A stretch of 64,000 bases of DNA from Mycolicibacter heraklionensis (GTDB taxonomy: Bacteria; Actinomycetota; Actinomycetes; Mycobacteriales; Mycobacteriaceae), in assembly GCF_001021505.1 (NCBI RefSeq), contig NZ_LDPO01000011.1, positions 62,001 through 126,000 of the forward strand, given 5' to 3'. Position numbers and translations under genes: made by a program. Under the pieces are notes generated by a model. The model searched no databases and had not been told where the DNA came from. It saw only the letters and a list, made by a program, of their open reading frames with translations. This document shows positions 8,900-17,865 of the stretch, piece by piece (position 1 is the stretch's first letter; every line of letters starts with the position of its first letter).

Positions 8900-11194
8900 C
8901 TAGTGGCCGAACAGGCCCTTGCCGCCGCCGCCGAACAATCCGCCGCCGCCTCCGCCGCCGAAGAGTCCGCCGCCACCGCGGTGTCCTCCGCCGCCGAACA
9001 GCCCACCGCCGCTGCCTCCACCGAACAGGCCACCGCCGGGCTTGCCGCCCCCGCCGAAGATGCCGCCGGGCTTGCCGCCGCCGCCGAACATGCCGCCACC
9101 GAGGTTGGGCATGGAGGGGGCGCTCGGTGCGGGCAGCGAGGGCAGCGACGGTGCCTGGGGCGCCGGAAGCGATGGCAGCGAGGGCGCTTGGGGTGGGGTG
9201 AACGCCGGCAGCGACGGCGCCTGGGGTGGGGTGAACGCCGGCAGCGAGGGCGCCTGAGGTGCGGGTAGTGACGGCATGACCGGCGCCTGGGGAACCGGAA
9301 GTCCGGCCGGAGGGCCTGAATTCGGCAGCTGGATCGGCAGATTCGGCAGTTGGATTCCCGGGTTGGGGTTGACTGCGGGTGCGTCGGGAACCTTGACCGG
9401 CAGCTCAGGCAGCTGAATGCCCGGGTTGGGGTTGACGGCGGGAAGTTCCGGGACCTGAACCGGTGGATCCGGCACTTTCACCACCGGGGGGTTCGGGTTG
9501 ATCACCGGGAGGTCAGGTTTGACGACCGGGGGATTGGGCTTGATCACCGGGGGATCTGGTTTGACCACCGGGGGATTCGGCTTGATCACCGGCGGAATGG
9601 GTTTGATCACCGGGGGATTGGGCTTGACGACCGGGGGATCGGGGAGCTCGACCGGCGGGTTCGGCTGCACTACCGGCGGGTGCGGCTTGACGATCGGCGG
9701 AATGGGTTTCACGACCGGGGGATTGGGGAGCTCGACCGGCGGCTTCGGATTGACCACGGGAGGGTCGGGCTTGACCACCGGCGGAGCAGGGGCCGCCGGC
9801 TTCTTCCCGGGCAACCCCAACAGGAATGACAGATCAGGCAACCCCGCAAGGACGGGCCGGTGTGGGGCCGGCCGCGGAAGCGGCGCCACGACGAAGGGCG
9901 ATGGGGCGTGCGCCGCCGGGGGTTGCAGGGGCAACGGCGGGCCGAAGACCGGGGCGGGAACAAACAGTGGCCCAGTGCCTGCCCCGGCCGCCAGCGGCAC
10001 CGGTGCCGGCAGAGCGGGCGCCGGGGCTCCCACCGGCACCGCCGCCGGGAGATCGGGCGCCGAGGGGAGGTTCAACGGCGGCAGCGGTATCGAGTCCGCA
10101 GGTACCTGCCCCATCACCGGCGGTTGTCCCCCGGACGGCTCCGTGGCGGGCACCTGAAGGTTCGGAGCCCGGTGGGGGATGGTCAACGCTCGCCCCAATT
10201 CCGGACGCAACGCGACCAGGTTGGGGGTGATGTCCAGCGTCATGGCCACCATCAGCGCCGAGGCCGCAGCGAAGGTGGCCGACGCCAGCGCCGCACCGGC
10301 CACCAGCAACGGGCGCCGGGGCGGCTGACCCACCGGGGCGAAGATCTCGGTGGCTGCTTCGGCCTCGTCGTCGGGCACCGCGCTGTAGGCCAGATCGTCG
10401 GCTCCGAGACCGGGGTCGAAGCCGGGGATGTCGTAGTAGCAGGGGCCTAAAGCGCCGGATGCGGGTTCTTGCGTATAGGCCAGCGCGGCGGACTCCGCGT
10501 CGACGCCGACCAGGCGGGCAGACGCCAGTGCCGCACCCCGGGCCAGGGCGGCGTGCGGCTCCGCGGGCTCACACACCTCGGGGTCGACCGTCGCCTCCAG
10601 CCGCGGCCGCAGCGCGGTCGAATCGCCCTCGGAGCAGATCAGGAACAGTCCGTCCGGAGACGTCTCGGCGGCGTTGAGCCGATCGGCGACGGTGTCGACC
10701 GCGGCGGTGGCGTCGCCGTTATCGAGGGCTTGACGAAAGATCCGGGTGATGGTGCCGTCGGTGCAGTCCACCATGGCCAGCGTCGCGGTCGCCGACTCGA
10801 CGGACAGCAGCCCCATCTGGTCACAGCCGACCGTCTGCCCCAGGTTGTGGGCCAGGCTTGCCGCCGCGAGCACCGGAGAGACAAGGGCTACGTTTTCCAG
10901 GCCCTCGAGGGCGCCGCTGGAAAGCCGTGAACTCACTGCCGCCGCGTCGAGGGGATCCGTCACCGTCACTCCGGTCGAGACCAGGTGCAGACCCGCTGAG
11001 TCCGCGGCGTCGCGGGCCCGCAGGATCGCCGCGATCAACGCGTCGACGGCGGCGAACTCGACGGAGTCGTCGGTCGGCACGTCAATGCTGCGCTCTTCCA
11101 GCGTGACGCCGTCCCCGCGTTCTCCGCAGACCAGCACGGTGTGGATGGTGGTGGGTTCGCTCGACGCAAGTGCCACACCGAGGACGACGTCCAT
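8900..11194 (-). CDS. Mycobacterial membrane protein (DUF7159-like) with long Pro-rich and Gly-rich repeats
   Basis: 764 residues. The start is supported by GGAGGA before the ATG. The N-terminal domain of about 290 residues (begins MDVVLGVALASSEPTTI) resembles a mycobacterial ATPase-fold-like family I know as DUF7159. One membrane helix follows (about 300-325, LLVAGAALASATFAAASAL). Then comes a Pro-rich stalk, with about fifteen 7-residue units of type PPVVKPN/PPVIKPI at about 485-590, a PxLPAPQAPSLP repeat block, and a C-terminus of GGGLFGGGG repeats. The layout suggests an inner-membrane protein with a long extracytoplasmic wall-spanning arm. It is divergent from glpK. The repeats are in-frame at both DNA and protein level, so length may vary between strains. 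Confidence 0.8.
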   Translation of the reverse strand: MDVVLGVALASSEPTTIHTVLVCGERGDGVTLEERSIDVPTDDSVEFAAVDALIAAILRARDAADSAGLHLVSTGVTVTDPLDAAAVSSRLSSGALEGLENVALVSPVLAAASLAHNLGQTVGCDQMGLLSVESATATLAMVDCTDGTITRIFRQALDNGDATAAVDTVADRLNAAETSPDGLFLICSEGDSTALRPRLEATVDPEVCEPAEPHAALARGAALASARLVGVDAESAALAYTQEPASGALGPCYYDIPGFDPGLGADDLAYSAVPDDEAEAATEIFAPVGQPPRRPLLVAGAALASATFAAASALMVAMTLDITPNLVALRPELGRALTIPHRAPNLQVPATEPSGGQPPVMGQVPADSIPLPPLNLPSAPDLPAAVPVGAPAPALPAPVPLAAGAGTGPLFVPAPVFGPPLPLQPPAAHAPSPFVVAPLPRPAPHRPVLAGLPDLSFLLGLPGKKPAAPAPPVVKPDPPVVNPKPPVELPNPPVVKPIPPIVKPHPPVVQPNPPVELPDPPVVKPNPPVIKPIPPVIKPNPPVVKPDPPVIKPNPPVVKPDLPVINPNPPVVKVPDPPVQVPELPAVNPNPGIQLPELPVKVPDAPAVNPNPGIQLPNLPIQLPNSGPPAGLPVPQAPVMPSLPAPQAPSLPAFTPPQAPSLPAFTPPQAPSLPSLPAPQAPSLPSLPAPSAPSMPNLGGGMFGGGGKPGGIFGGGGKPGGGLFGGGSGGGLFGGGGHRGGGGLFGGGGGGGLFGGGGKGLFGH

Positions 11195-11487
11195 TGCTCC
11201 TCCGATTCAGTTCTGACCTGCACGCGGTCGGCCACGGCGGCTTGTGGGGGCAAAGACATCGGCGGCGTTCCGACACCGTTTGTTCACCATCACGAGATCT
11301 ACTCGCAATACATCGAAATATGCGCCCGAGTGAATGAATAGCGTCTGATGGCTTCGTGAAGAATGTCTAATTTTGTGGACTGACCCGTTCGGGGCGTCGG
11401 ATCCGCCGTGTAGCGCCACCCCGATCGGACCAGGTGGGCCATGATGGACGCGGCACCGACCGGCACCGGTATGGACAGGAGTCAGAC
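11195..11487. other. Divergent intergenic region upstream of glpK
   Basis: About 290 bp between the Pro/Gly-rich protein gene and glpK, presumably holding both promoters. It is AT-rich around 11280-11370 relative to its neighbours. I see no clear SigA hexamer pair or inverted repeat. Confidence 0.4.
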
Positions 11488-13005
11488 TTGGCCGATTTCG
11501 TCGCGTCGATCGACCAGGGCACCACCAGCACTCGCTGCATCATCTTCGACCATGACGGTGCGGAGGTGGGCCGCCATCAGCTCGAACACGAACAGATCCT
11601 GCCGCGAGCCGGCTGGGTGGAACACGATCCGTTCGAATTGTGGAACCACACCGCGGCCGTGCTGGTCTCAGCGCTCAACACCACCAAGCTCCACGCTTCC
11701 GACCTGGCGGCGCTGGGCATCGCCAACCAGCGCGAAACGACGGTGGTGTGGAACCGCAAGACCGGCCAGCCCTACCACAATGCGATCGTCTGGCAGGACA
11801 CCCGAACCGACGCCATCGCGGCGGCCCTGGAGCGCGACGGCCACGGTGAGGTGATCCGGCGCAAGGCGGGCTTGCCGCCGGCCACCTATTTCTCCGGCGG
11901 CAAGCTGCAGTGGATTCTGGACAACGTCGAGGGTGTGCGCGCCGACGCCGAGCGCGGCGACGCGCTGTTCGGCACCTGCGACAGCTGGGTGCTGTGGAAC
12001 CTGACCGGCGGGCCACGCGGCGGCGTGCACCTGACCGACGTCACCAATGCCAGCCGCACCATGCTGATGAACCTCGAGACCCTGGACTGGGACGACGAAC
12101 TTCTGGCGTTGTTCTCGATCCCGCGGGCAATGCTGCCGCGCATCACGGCGTCGTCGACGCGACGCCGGCATGCGGTCACCACGAGTACCGGGCCGTTGCG
12201 CGGCGAGGTGCCGATCGCCGGCATCCTGGGCGACCAGCAGAGCGCGATGGTCGGCCAGGTGTGTTTGTCGGCGGGCGAGGCGAAGAACACCTACGGCACC
12301 GGAAACTTCTTGCTGCTCAACACCGGTGAGCAGATCGTCCGCTCCAACAACGGATTGTTGACCACGGTCTGCTACCAGTTCGGCGATGCCAAGCCGGTGT
12401 ATGCGCTGGAGGGCTCGATCGCGGTCACCGGTTCCGCGGTGCAGTGGTTGCGCGACCAGCTGGGCATCATCAGCGGCGCCACGCAGGTCGAGAGCCTGGC
12501 CCGCCAGGTCTCCGACAACGGCGGGATGTACTTCGTGCCGGCGTTCTCCGGTTTGTTCGCGCCCTACTGGCGTTCGGATGCGCGCGGCGCGATCGTGGGG
12601 TTGTCCCGCTTCAACACCAACGCACATCTGGCCCGCGCCACGTTGGAGGCGATCTGCTACCAGAGCCGAGATGTGGCCGAGGCGATGGAAGCCGATTCCG
12701 GTGTGCACCTTGGTGTTTTGAAGGTCGACGGCGGTATCACCGCCAACGCCCTGTGTATGCAGATCCAGGCCGACGTGCTCGGGGTCGACGTGGTCAAGCC
12801 GGTGGTGGCCGAAACCACCGCTCTCGGGGCGGCGTATGCGGCCGGACTGGGTGTCGGGTTCTGGAAGGGGCCCGACGATCTTCGTGCCAATTGGCGCGAA
12901 GACAAGCGCTGGACCCCGAACTGGTCGGATGAGCAGCGGGCCGAAGGCTATGCCGGGTGGCGAAAGGCCGTGCAGCGCACGCTGGACTGGGTCGAGCTGC
13001 CCTGA
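11488..13005 (+). CDS. glpK: Glycerol kinase
   Basis: Phosphorylates glycerol to sn-glycerol 3-phosphate with ATP, the entry step of glycerol catabolism. FGGY-family motifs are visible: [15 protein letters not shown] at the N-terminus, [23 protein letters not shown], and [19 protein letters not shown] near the C-terminus. I place the start at TTG 11488 (MADFVAS) because AGGAG at 11477-11481 is properly spaced and this gives 505 residues, the normal family length. The open frame itself continues upstream to 11434. The next gene starts 3 bases after the stop. Corresponds to M. tuberculosis Rv3696c. Confidence 0.95.
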   Translation: MADFVASIDQGTTSTRCIIFDHDGAEVGRHQLEHEQILPRAGWVEHDPFELWNHTAAVLVSALNTTKLHASDLAALGIANQRETTVVWNRKTGQPYHNAIVWQDTRTDAIAAALERDGHGEVIRRKAGLPPATYFSGGKLQWILDNVEGVRADAERGDALFGTCDSWVLWNLTGGPRGGVHLTDVTNASRTMLMNLETLDWDDELLALFSIPRAMLPRITASSTRRRHAVTTSTGPLRGEVPIAGILGDQQSAMVGQVCLSAGEAKNTYGTGNFLLLNTGEQIVRSNNGLLTTVCYQFGDAKPVYALEGSIAVTGSAVQWLRDQLGIISGATQVESLARQVSDNGGMYFVPAFSGLFAPYWRSDARGAIVGLSRFNTNAHLARATLEAICYQSRDVAEAMEADSGVHLGVLKVDGGITANALCMQIQADVLGVDVVKPVVAETTALGAAYAAGLGVGFWKGPDDLRANWREDKRWTPNWSDEQRAEGYAGWRKAVQRTLDWVELP

Positions 13006-13007
13006 GA

Positions 13008-13736
13008 ATGGCCGCACGCAGACGGGTGTTGCCCGGGGCGCTGGTTGCGCTGGTCGTGGTGGCGGCCGTCGGCTGGGCGTGGTGGCAGTACGACGGTCGG
13101 TTTTCGCAGCCGTCGGGTCCCTCGCCGACTCCGGCGCCGCCGACGCCCGGCGCGGCGCCGCTCGACCCTGGTTATGACGATGCCCGCCGCATGCTCGAAG
13201 CGCTCCCGGTCAAGGGCTGGGACCGCGAGCAGGATTTCAAGCGCTACCGGTTCGGTGAGCGGTGGAGCGACGATGTCGATGTCGAATTCGGCCACAACGG
13301 CTGCAACACCCGCGACGACATCCTGCGTCGCGACCTGACCCAGATCGAACTTCGACGGGGCACCTGCCTGGTGCAGCGCGGCGTCCTGCACGACCCGTAC
13401 TCCGGGGAGACCATCACGTTCGTCCGTGGACCGGAGACATCCGAAGCCGTGCAGGTCGACCATCTCGTGTCGTTGGCCGATGCCTGGTACAAGGGAGCGC
13501 GGTCCTGGGACGATCGGCGTCGCCGCGATTTCGCCAACGATCCGCGCAACCTGCTCGCGGTCAGCGCACAAGCCAACTTTGACAAAGCATTCCGCGACGC
13601 CGCCGGCTGGCTGCCGGCGAACGCCGCGTTCGAATGCGAATTCGTCGCCCGTCAGATCGCGGTCAAAACCGCCTACGGACTGTGGGTTTCATCCAACGAG
13701 AAGACCGCGATGCATCGGGTTCTTCGGCGCTGTTGA
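13008..13736 (+). CDS. Exported HNH (DUF1524-type) nuclease-like protein
   Basis: 242 residues. An N-terminal hydrophobic segment (LPGALVALVVVAAVGWAWW) is a signal or anchor, followed by a Pro-rich linker. The catalytic domain has the DUF1524/HNH pattern: an Asp-His pair in VQVDHLVSLADAWYKGA, then NDPRNLLAVSAQANFDKAF with the Asn and Lys typical of the fold, plus Cys residues at CNTRDD, GTCLVQ and ECEF that may form disulfides. Related secreted proteins are widespread in actinomycetes and predicted to be extracytoplasmic nucleases. It starts 3 bp after the glpK stop and is likely co-transcribed, though a functional link is not obvious. Confidence 0.8.
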   Translation: MAARRRVLPGALVALVVVAAVGWAWWQYDGRFSQPSGPSPTPAPPTPGAAPLDPGYDDARRMLEALPVKGWDREQDFKRYRFGERWSDDVDVEFGHNGCNTRDDILRRDLTQIELRRGTCLVQRGVLHDPYSGETITFVRGPETSEAVQVDHLVSLADAWYKGARSWDDRRRRDFANDPRNLLAVSAQANFDKAFRDAAGWLPANAAFECEFVARQIAVKTAYGLWVSSNEKTAMHRVLRRC

Positions 13737-13739
13737 CCC

Positions 13740-14519
13740 TTACTCGGTCTCGCCGAGGATCCCGTAGATTTCCTTGCGGGCGCTGTTGATGATGTCGACG
13801 ATGCGCTGCTGCTGTTCGGGCGTGGCGGCCTGGCCGGCCTGCGCGACCGCGCCGAACAGCTGACCCGTCGCGGTGCGCAGGTTGAGCTGCCCCGGGTCGG
13901 CGCCGTCGGTGATCTGCTCCCACGGCGGGGTCTCGATCGTCTCGGCGACGCCACGTCCTTCTTCGGTCAATTCGAAAAGGCGTTTCTTGCCGTCGGTTTC
14001 GCTGGCGGTGATCAGTCCCTCATCGACCAGCATCTGCAAGGTCGGGTAGACCGATCCGGGGCTGGGACGCCACAGTTGTTGGCTGCGTTCGGCGATCTGC
14101 TGAATGATCTCGTAGCCGTGCATCGGGCCCTCGGCCAGCAGCGCCAGGATGGCGAGCCGCACGTCGCCGCGCCGGCCGCGATTGCCGCGCCGGTGCCCAC
14201 GGTGCCCGCCCGGACCGAAGCCGAAGCCGAAGCCGGGGCCGCCGGGACCGAAACCAGGTCCGAACCCCGGACCGAATCCGTGCCGGAAATCCGGGCCGAA
14301 CCCGGGTCCGGCGGCCTCGTGGCCGGCACCGAAGCCAAACGGGGCGCAATGGTCGGCGGCGTGGTCGCGCAGCTGCCTGCGAAACTCGCGCCGGGCCTGC
14401 CGACGCGCGATGTGGGCGGCGCGGCGCTGATGCGGCGTCGCCGGGCCGAAACCGAAACCGACGGGGTGTTCGGCATCGTCTGTGAAGGGTCCGCCGGGCG
14501 GACCGAAGGGGATATTCAT
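13740..14519 (-). CDS. PadR-family transcriptional regulator with Gly/Phe-rich N-terminus
   Basis: 259 residues. The PadR winged-helix domain occupies about 118-190: DVRLAILALLAEGPMHGYEI, PSPGSVYPTLQMLVDEGLI and GKKRLFELTEEG are classic. A C-terminal helical dimerisation part follows. The first 115 residues are unusual, His/Arg-rich then a low-complexity GFGPGFGPG stretch, as in some actinobacterial PadR proteins. GAGG precedes the ATG. An inverted repeat at 14558-14582 just upstream is the likely operator for autoregulation. PadR proteins usually repress an efflux or detoxification gene; no obvious one is adjacent here. The gene is convergent with the HNH gene. Confidence 0.88.
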   Translation of the reverse strand: MNIPFGPPGGPFTDDAEHPVGFGFGPATPHQRRAAHIARRQARREFRRQLRDHAADHCAPFGFGAGHEAAGPGFGPDFRHGFGPGFGPGFGPGGPGFGFGFGPGGHRGHRRGNRGRRGDVRLAILALLAEGPMHGYEIIQQIAERSQQLWRPSPGSVYPTLQMLVDEGLITASETDGKKRLFELTEEGRGVAETIETPPWEQITDGADPGQLNLRTATGQLFGAVAQAGQAATPEQQQRIVDIINSARKEIYGILGETE

Positions 14520-14557
14520 GCGTACCTCATTGCTCTCGATGGGGAGCGTCTTTCACT

Positions 14558-14582
14558 CCCGATACGTTGACGATATATCGGG
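14558..14582. promoter_or_regulatory. Inverted repeat, probable PadR operator
   Basis: Arms CCCGATA (14558-14564) and TATCGGG (14576-14582), perfect 7-bp complements with an 11-bp centre. The palindrome CGATATATCG (14571-14580) overlaps it, and a third TATCGG follows at 14587. It lies about 40 bp upstream of the PadR start. Confidence 0.55.
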
Positions 14583-14618
14583 AACTATCGGAATGCAACA
14601 CCGTGTTGCGCGGAGGGT

Positions 14619-15449
14619 TCAGCCCGGGGGGAAGAACCCGCCCGCATTCGGTGGCGGCCACGGCGCCGGAGGCGGCGGGAAATACGGTCCGGGCGGCACG
14701 GCCTGAAACCGCGCCAGCTCGCGTTGATGCCGTTCGGCCAGCACCGCGGCCAACACCAGTTCGGGTGGGGCATCCGGGGGCGGTGGCGGTGAGATGTGCG
14801 CCAGCACGTCACCGGAGATCCGGTAGGCCATCATCTGCCGGGTGTGCGGGTCGAGCTGTGCGGCTCGGGCCAGGAATTGCCTTGCCAGCTCCGCGGACTC
14901 GGCGCGCAGGCCCGACAACTGCAAGCTCGACGCCCACCAGGCCAGCCCGGGCGGCATCATCGGCGGCGGAGTCAAAGCCGGCGCGCGTTCGCTGATCACC
15001 ACCGTGCCGGCGAAGATGTCGCCCAGGCGTTTTCCGCGCGGTGACAGCAGGCTGCAGATCACCGCTGGGCTGCCGGTCAGGCCCCAGATTTCGATAACCG
15101 AGGCCAGCGCCCGAAAGAGTGCCTGCCGGAAGCGTTCCGGGCCGCCGTCATCGGAAACCACCCGCAGTCCCATCGCCATCTTGCCCAGCGACCGGCCCCG
15201 GGTGAGCGTCTCCATGGTGACCGGGTAGCCGACCAGCAGCAGCACGGCGAAGATGATCATGATTGCCGTGGTCAACGCGTCGTCGAACCGGCCGAGAGTG
15301 GTGGCCCACAGCACGATCGCGCACAGGTAACCGACCATTACGACGGTGATGTCGATCAGCGCGCTCACCGCGCGCACCGGCAGCTGCGCGATCGCGATGT
15401 CGAGGACGACGGCGTCGCCGGTCACCAGCTCGGGGCTGCGGTTGGGCAT
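14619..15449 (-). CDS. RDD-family membrane protein (Rv3695-like)
   Basis: 276 residues. The RDD domain spans about 20-160: LPVRAVSALIDITVVMVGYL with the Arg and Asp of the family, a second membrane segment (AIMIIFAVLLLVGYPV), and RGRSLGKMAMGLRVV. The Pro-rich C-terminal 110 residues are cytoplasmic or exposed. RDD proteins are mostly of unknown role; some act in Na+/H+ exchange. It is divergent from the SpoIIM-like gene with only 24 bp between starts. Corresponds to M. tuberculosis Rv3695, and its place beside glpK, the SpoIIM-like gene and moxR2 is conserved. Confidence 0.88.
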   Translation of the reverse strand: MPNRSPELVTGDAVVLDIAIAQLPVRAVSALIDITVVMVGYLCAIVLWATTLGRFDDALTTAIMIIFAVLLLVGYPVTMETLTRGRSLGKMAMGLRVVSDDGGPERFRQALFRALASVIEIWGLTGSPAVICSLLSPRGKRLGDIFAGTVVISERAPALTPPPMMPPGLAWWASSLQLSGLRAESAELARQFLARAAQLDPHTRQMMAYRISGDVLAHISPPPPPDAPPELVLAAVLAERHQRELARFQAVPPGPYFPPPPAPWPPPNAGGFFPPG

Positions 15450-15473
15450 AGCTCAGACGCTACGCTCGGCGAC

Positions 15474-16466
15474 GTGGATGTCGACGCCTTCGTGCTGACC
15501 CACCGACCGACCTGGGAGCGGCTGGAGTCACTGGTCAAGAATCGGCGACGGCTCACCGGCGCTGAGGTCGACGAATTGGTGGACCTGTATCAGCGGGTGT
15601 CCACTCACCTGTCGGTGGTGCGCTCGTCGTCGTCGGATGCAGCGCTCATCGGCCGACTTTCCGCCCTGGTGGCACGGGCGCGTGCCGCCGTCACCGGCGC
15701 CCATGCGCCGTTGGCCTCGGAGTTCGTCCGGTTCGTGACGGTGTCGTTTCCGGTAGTCGCCTACCGGGCCTGGCGGTGGTGGCTGGGCACCGCCGCGGTG
15801 TTCCTGGCGGTGTCGGCGGTCATCGCCTGCTGGGTGGCCGGCAACCCCGATGTGCAGGCGGTGATCGGCACCCCCGCGGAGATCGACCGGCTGGTCAACC
15901 ACGACTTCGCCGCCTACTACAGCGATCACCCGGCCGGGTCGTTCGCCCTGCAGGTCTGGGTGAACAACGCCTGGGTGGCCGCCCGCGCCATTGCGTTCTC
16001 GGTGCTGCTGGGCCTGCCGATCCCGGCGCTGTTGTTCTCCAACGCGGCCAACCTCGGATTGGGTCTCGGGCTGATGTTCCACGCCGGCCGGGGCGGATTC
16101 ATGCTGGGACTGCTTGCCCCGCACGGACTGCTGGAGTTGACGGCGGTGTTCCTGGCCGGCGCGGTGGGCATGCGACTGGGCTGGACGGTGATCGCACCGG
16201 GGGATCGGTCCCGCGGACAGGCGCTCGCCGAACAGGGCCGGGCCGTCGTCGCGGTGGCCGTGGGGTTGGTCGTGGTGCTCGCCGTGGCCGGGCTGCTCGA
16301 GGCGATGGTGACCCCGTCGTCCCTGCCGACCTGGCTGCGGATCGGCATCGGCGTCGTGGTCGAGGCGGCGTTTCTGGCCTACGTGGTGTACTTCGGGCGC
16401 AAGGCGGTGGCCGCCGACGAGACCGGTGACATCGCCGATGCCCCCGACGTCATCCCCACCGGTTAG
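15474..16466 (+). CDS. Stage II sporulation protein M-like membrane protein (Rv3694c-like)
   Basis: 330 residues starting at GTG (MDVDAFVLTHRPTW). A helical soluble N-terminus (about 1-100) precedes five or six membrane helices (WLGTAAVFLAVSAVIACWVA, AFSVLLGLPIPALLF, LLAPHGLLELTAVFLAGAVG and others). This is the SpoIIM/DUF95 layout. Mycobacteria do not sporulate; here the gene clusters with an RDD protein, moxR2 and DUF58, a conserved arrangement in actinobacteria suggesting an envelope or membrane-remodelling complex. It ends convergently with the DUF58 gene, and a palindromic repeat fills the gap. Confidence 0.88.
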   Translation: MDVDAFVLTHRPTWERLESLVKNRRRLTGAEVDELVDLYQRVSTHLSVVRSSSSDAALIGRLSALVARARAAVTGAHAPLASEFVRFVTVSFPVVAYRAWRWWLGTAAVFLAVSAVIACWVAGNPDVQAVIGTPAEIDRLVNHDFAAYYSDHPAGSFALQVWVNNAWVAARAIAFSVLLGLPIPALLFSNAANLGLGLGLMFHAGRGGFMLGLLAPHGLLELTAVFLAGAVGMRLGWTVIAPGDRSRGQALAEQGRAVVAVAVGLVVVLAVAGLLEAMVTPSSLPTWLRIGIGVVVEAAFLAYVVYFGRKAVAADETGDIADAPDVIPTG

Positions 16467-16475
16467 CCCCGCACC

Positions 16476-16539
16476 CCGCGAGCGCGCGTGTCTGCACGGC
16501 GCCACGCCGCTAATCGTGACATTCCGTGCACGCTCGCGG
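16476..16539. repeat. Intergenic palindromic repeat between convergent genes
   Basis: CCGCGAGCG (16476-16484) pairs with CGCTCGCGG (16531-16539), and inside it TGCACGG (16493-16499) pairs with CCGTGCA (16524-16530), leaving an 8-nt bulge on the left arm. The wording, a GCGAGCG followed by CGTGTCTGCACGG, resembles a dispersed repeat seen in many mycobacterial intergenic regions. It sits between the 3' ends of the SpoIIM-like and DUF58 genes and may act as a bidirectional terminator. Confidence 0.6.
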
Positions 16540-16545
16540 CCGGGG

Positions 16546-17865
16546 TCAGAGCCGTCCGGCGGCCTTCATCGCCAGATAGGCGTCGGCCAGTGCCGGCGCC
16601 AGGTCCTCGGGTGGGGCGTCGATCACCTGCACGCCGCTGCGTCGCAACCGGGCCGCCATCGCGCGGCGGTCATTGCGGGCCCGCTCGGCGGCGCCCGCGT
16701 CGTAGACCGCGGCCGCGTCGCCGCGTCCGTGTGCCAGTCGTTCCACCCGCGGATCGGCGACCGCGGCCAGGATCACCTGGTGTTCTGCAGTCAGTTTCGG
16801 CAACACCGGCAGCAGGCCTTCCTCCAGGGCGGAGGCGTTGAGATCGGTCAACAGCACCACCAGGTTCTGTCGGCGTGCCCGCCGCGACAAGGTGGCCACC
16901 ATCGCCGCGGCGTCGGACTCGACCAGCGCCGGCTGCAGCGGCGCCATCGCGTCCACCAGCTGAGCGAACAGCCGGGTCCGCGACGCCCCGAACACCCCGG
17001 CCCGGGCCACCTGGTCATGGGCGAGCAGATCGACGTGGTCGCCGGCGCGTAATGCCAACGCCGCCAGCAATAGTGCGGCATCCATCGACCAATCCAGCCG
17101 GGGCCAGCCTGCGGGGTCACGTGCGGTGGGGTCGACCCCGATCCGGCCGGCCGCGGTGCGGCCGGTGTCGAGCACGATGACCACCCGCCGGTCACGCTCG
17201 GGCCGCCAAGTCCGCACCACCACCTCGGAACGCCGCGCGGTGGCCCGCCAGTCGATCGAGCGCACATCATCGCCGACGACGTATTCGCGCAGCGAGTCGA
17301 ACTCGCTGCCCTGACCGCGCACCAGCGCCGGAAGATTCCCGTCGACCTCCCTCAGTCGGGCCAGGCGTGCCGGCAGGTGCCGGCGGGACAAGAACGGCGG
17401 GAGTACCCGCACGTGCCCGGGCACCTGCCTGGATCGCTGCCGCCCGGCCAGCCCCAGCGGCCCGATCGAGCGCACGGTGACCCGGGCGGCCCGCTGGTCG
17501 CCGCGGCGGATCGGTCGTAGCTCGGTGACCACCCGGGATTGCTGGCCGGCCGCCAACTCCAGCGGATGGGAGCGCGGTGCGGCGCAGGCGCTGGGCGGCC
17601 AGGCGTCACGAAGCTGCCCGCGGAATCGTCGGCCGCCGTTGCCGATCCACAACGTGGTCGTCAACGTCTGGCCGAGCCGTACCGCGGTGTCCATGGACCG
17701 CTCGATGCGCAGCGTTGCGGGATCTGTCGTCAACGCGACGTCGAGCACCACCGCCAGGATCAGCCCGGCCAGCAGCACCGCGAACGCCGCCGCCGGCCAG
17801 GGGGCCAGCGTGACCGGCACGGCGCAGAGCAGTGCGATCAGTGCGGCGCGACCCGTCAGAATCAC
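16546..17865 (-). CDS. DUF58 domain protein (Rv3693-like)
   Basis: 439 residues. Two N-terminal membrane helices (ALIALLCAVPVTLAPW, AFAVLLAGLILAVVLDVAL) precede a beta-rich part and the DUF58 core: LREYVVGDDVRSIDWRATAR, then a VWA-like domain with VVIVLDTGRT and LVVLLTDLNA. DUF58 proteins accompany MoxR ATPases, which are thought to load metal or remodel VWA partners. The start overlaps the moxR stop by 4 bp, so the four genes from 20550 down to 16546 form one operon (DUF4129, DUF4350, MoxR, DUF58) on the minus strand. Confidence 0.9.
   Translation of the reverse strand: MILTGRAALIALLCAVPVTLAPWPAAAFAVLLAGLILAVVLDVALTTDPATLRIERSMDTAVRLGQTLTTTLWIGNGGRRFRGQLRDAWPPSACAAPRSHPLELAAGQQSRVVTELRPIRRGDQRAARVTVRSIGPLGLAGRQRSRQVPGHVRVLPPFLSRRHLPARLARLREVDGNLPALVRGQGSEFDSLREYVVGDDVRSIDWRATARRSEVVVRTWRPERDRRVVIVLDTGRTAAGRIGVDPTARDPAGWPRLDWSMDAALLLAALALRAGDHVDLLAHDQVARAGVFGASRTRLFAQLVDAMAPLQPALVESDAAAMVATLSRRARRQNLVVLLTDLNASALEEGLLPVLPKLTAEHQVILAAVADPRVERLAHGRGDAAAVYDAGAAERARNDRRAMAARLRRSGVQVIDAPPEDLAPALADAYLAMKAAGRL

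Noticed and set aside
9480..9790. CRISPR-like array
   Set aside because: The repeats are in-frame protein heptads with no unique spacers and no cas genes nearby.
9350..9829. Plus-strand repeat protein read from the Pro-rich region
   Set aside because: It is the reverse reading of the 21-bp repeats of the minus-strand membrane protein.
11668..13017. 449-codon minus-strand frame inside glpK
   Set aside because: Antisense to glycerol kinase motifs; no domain of its own.
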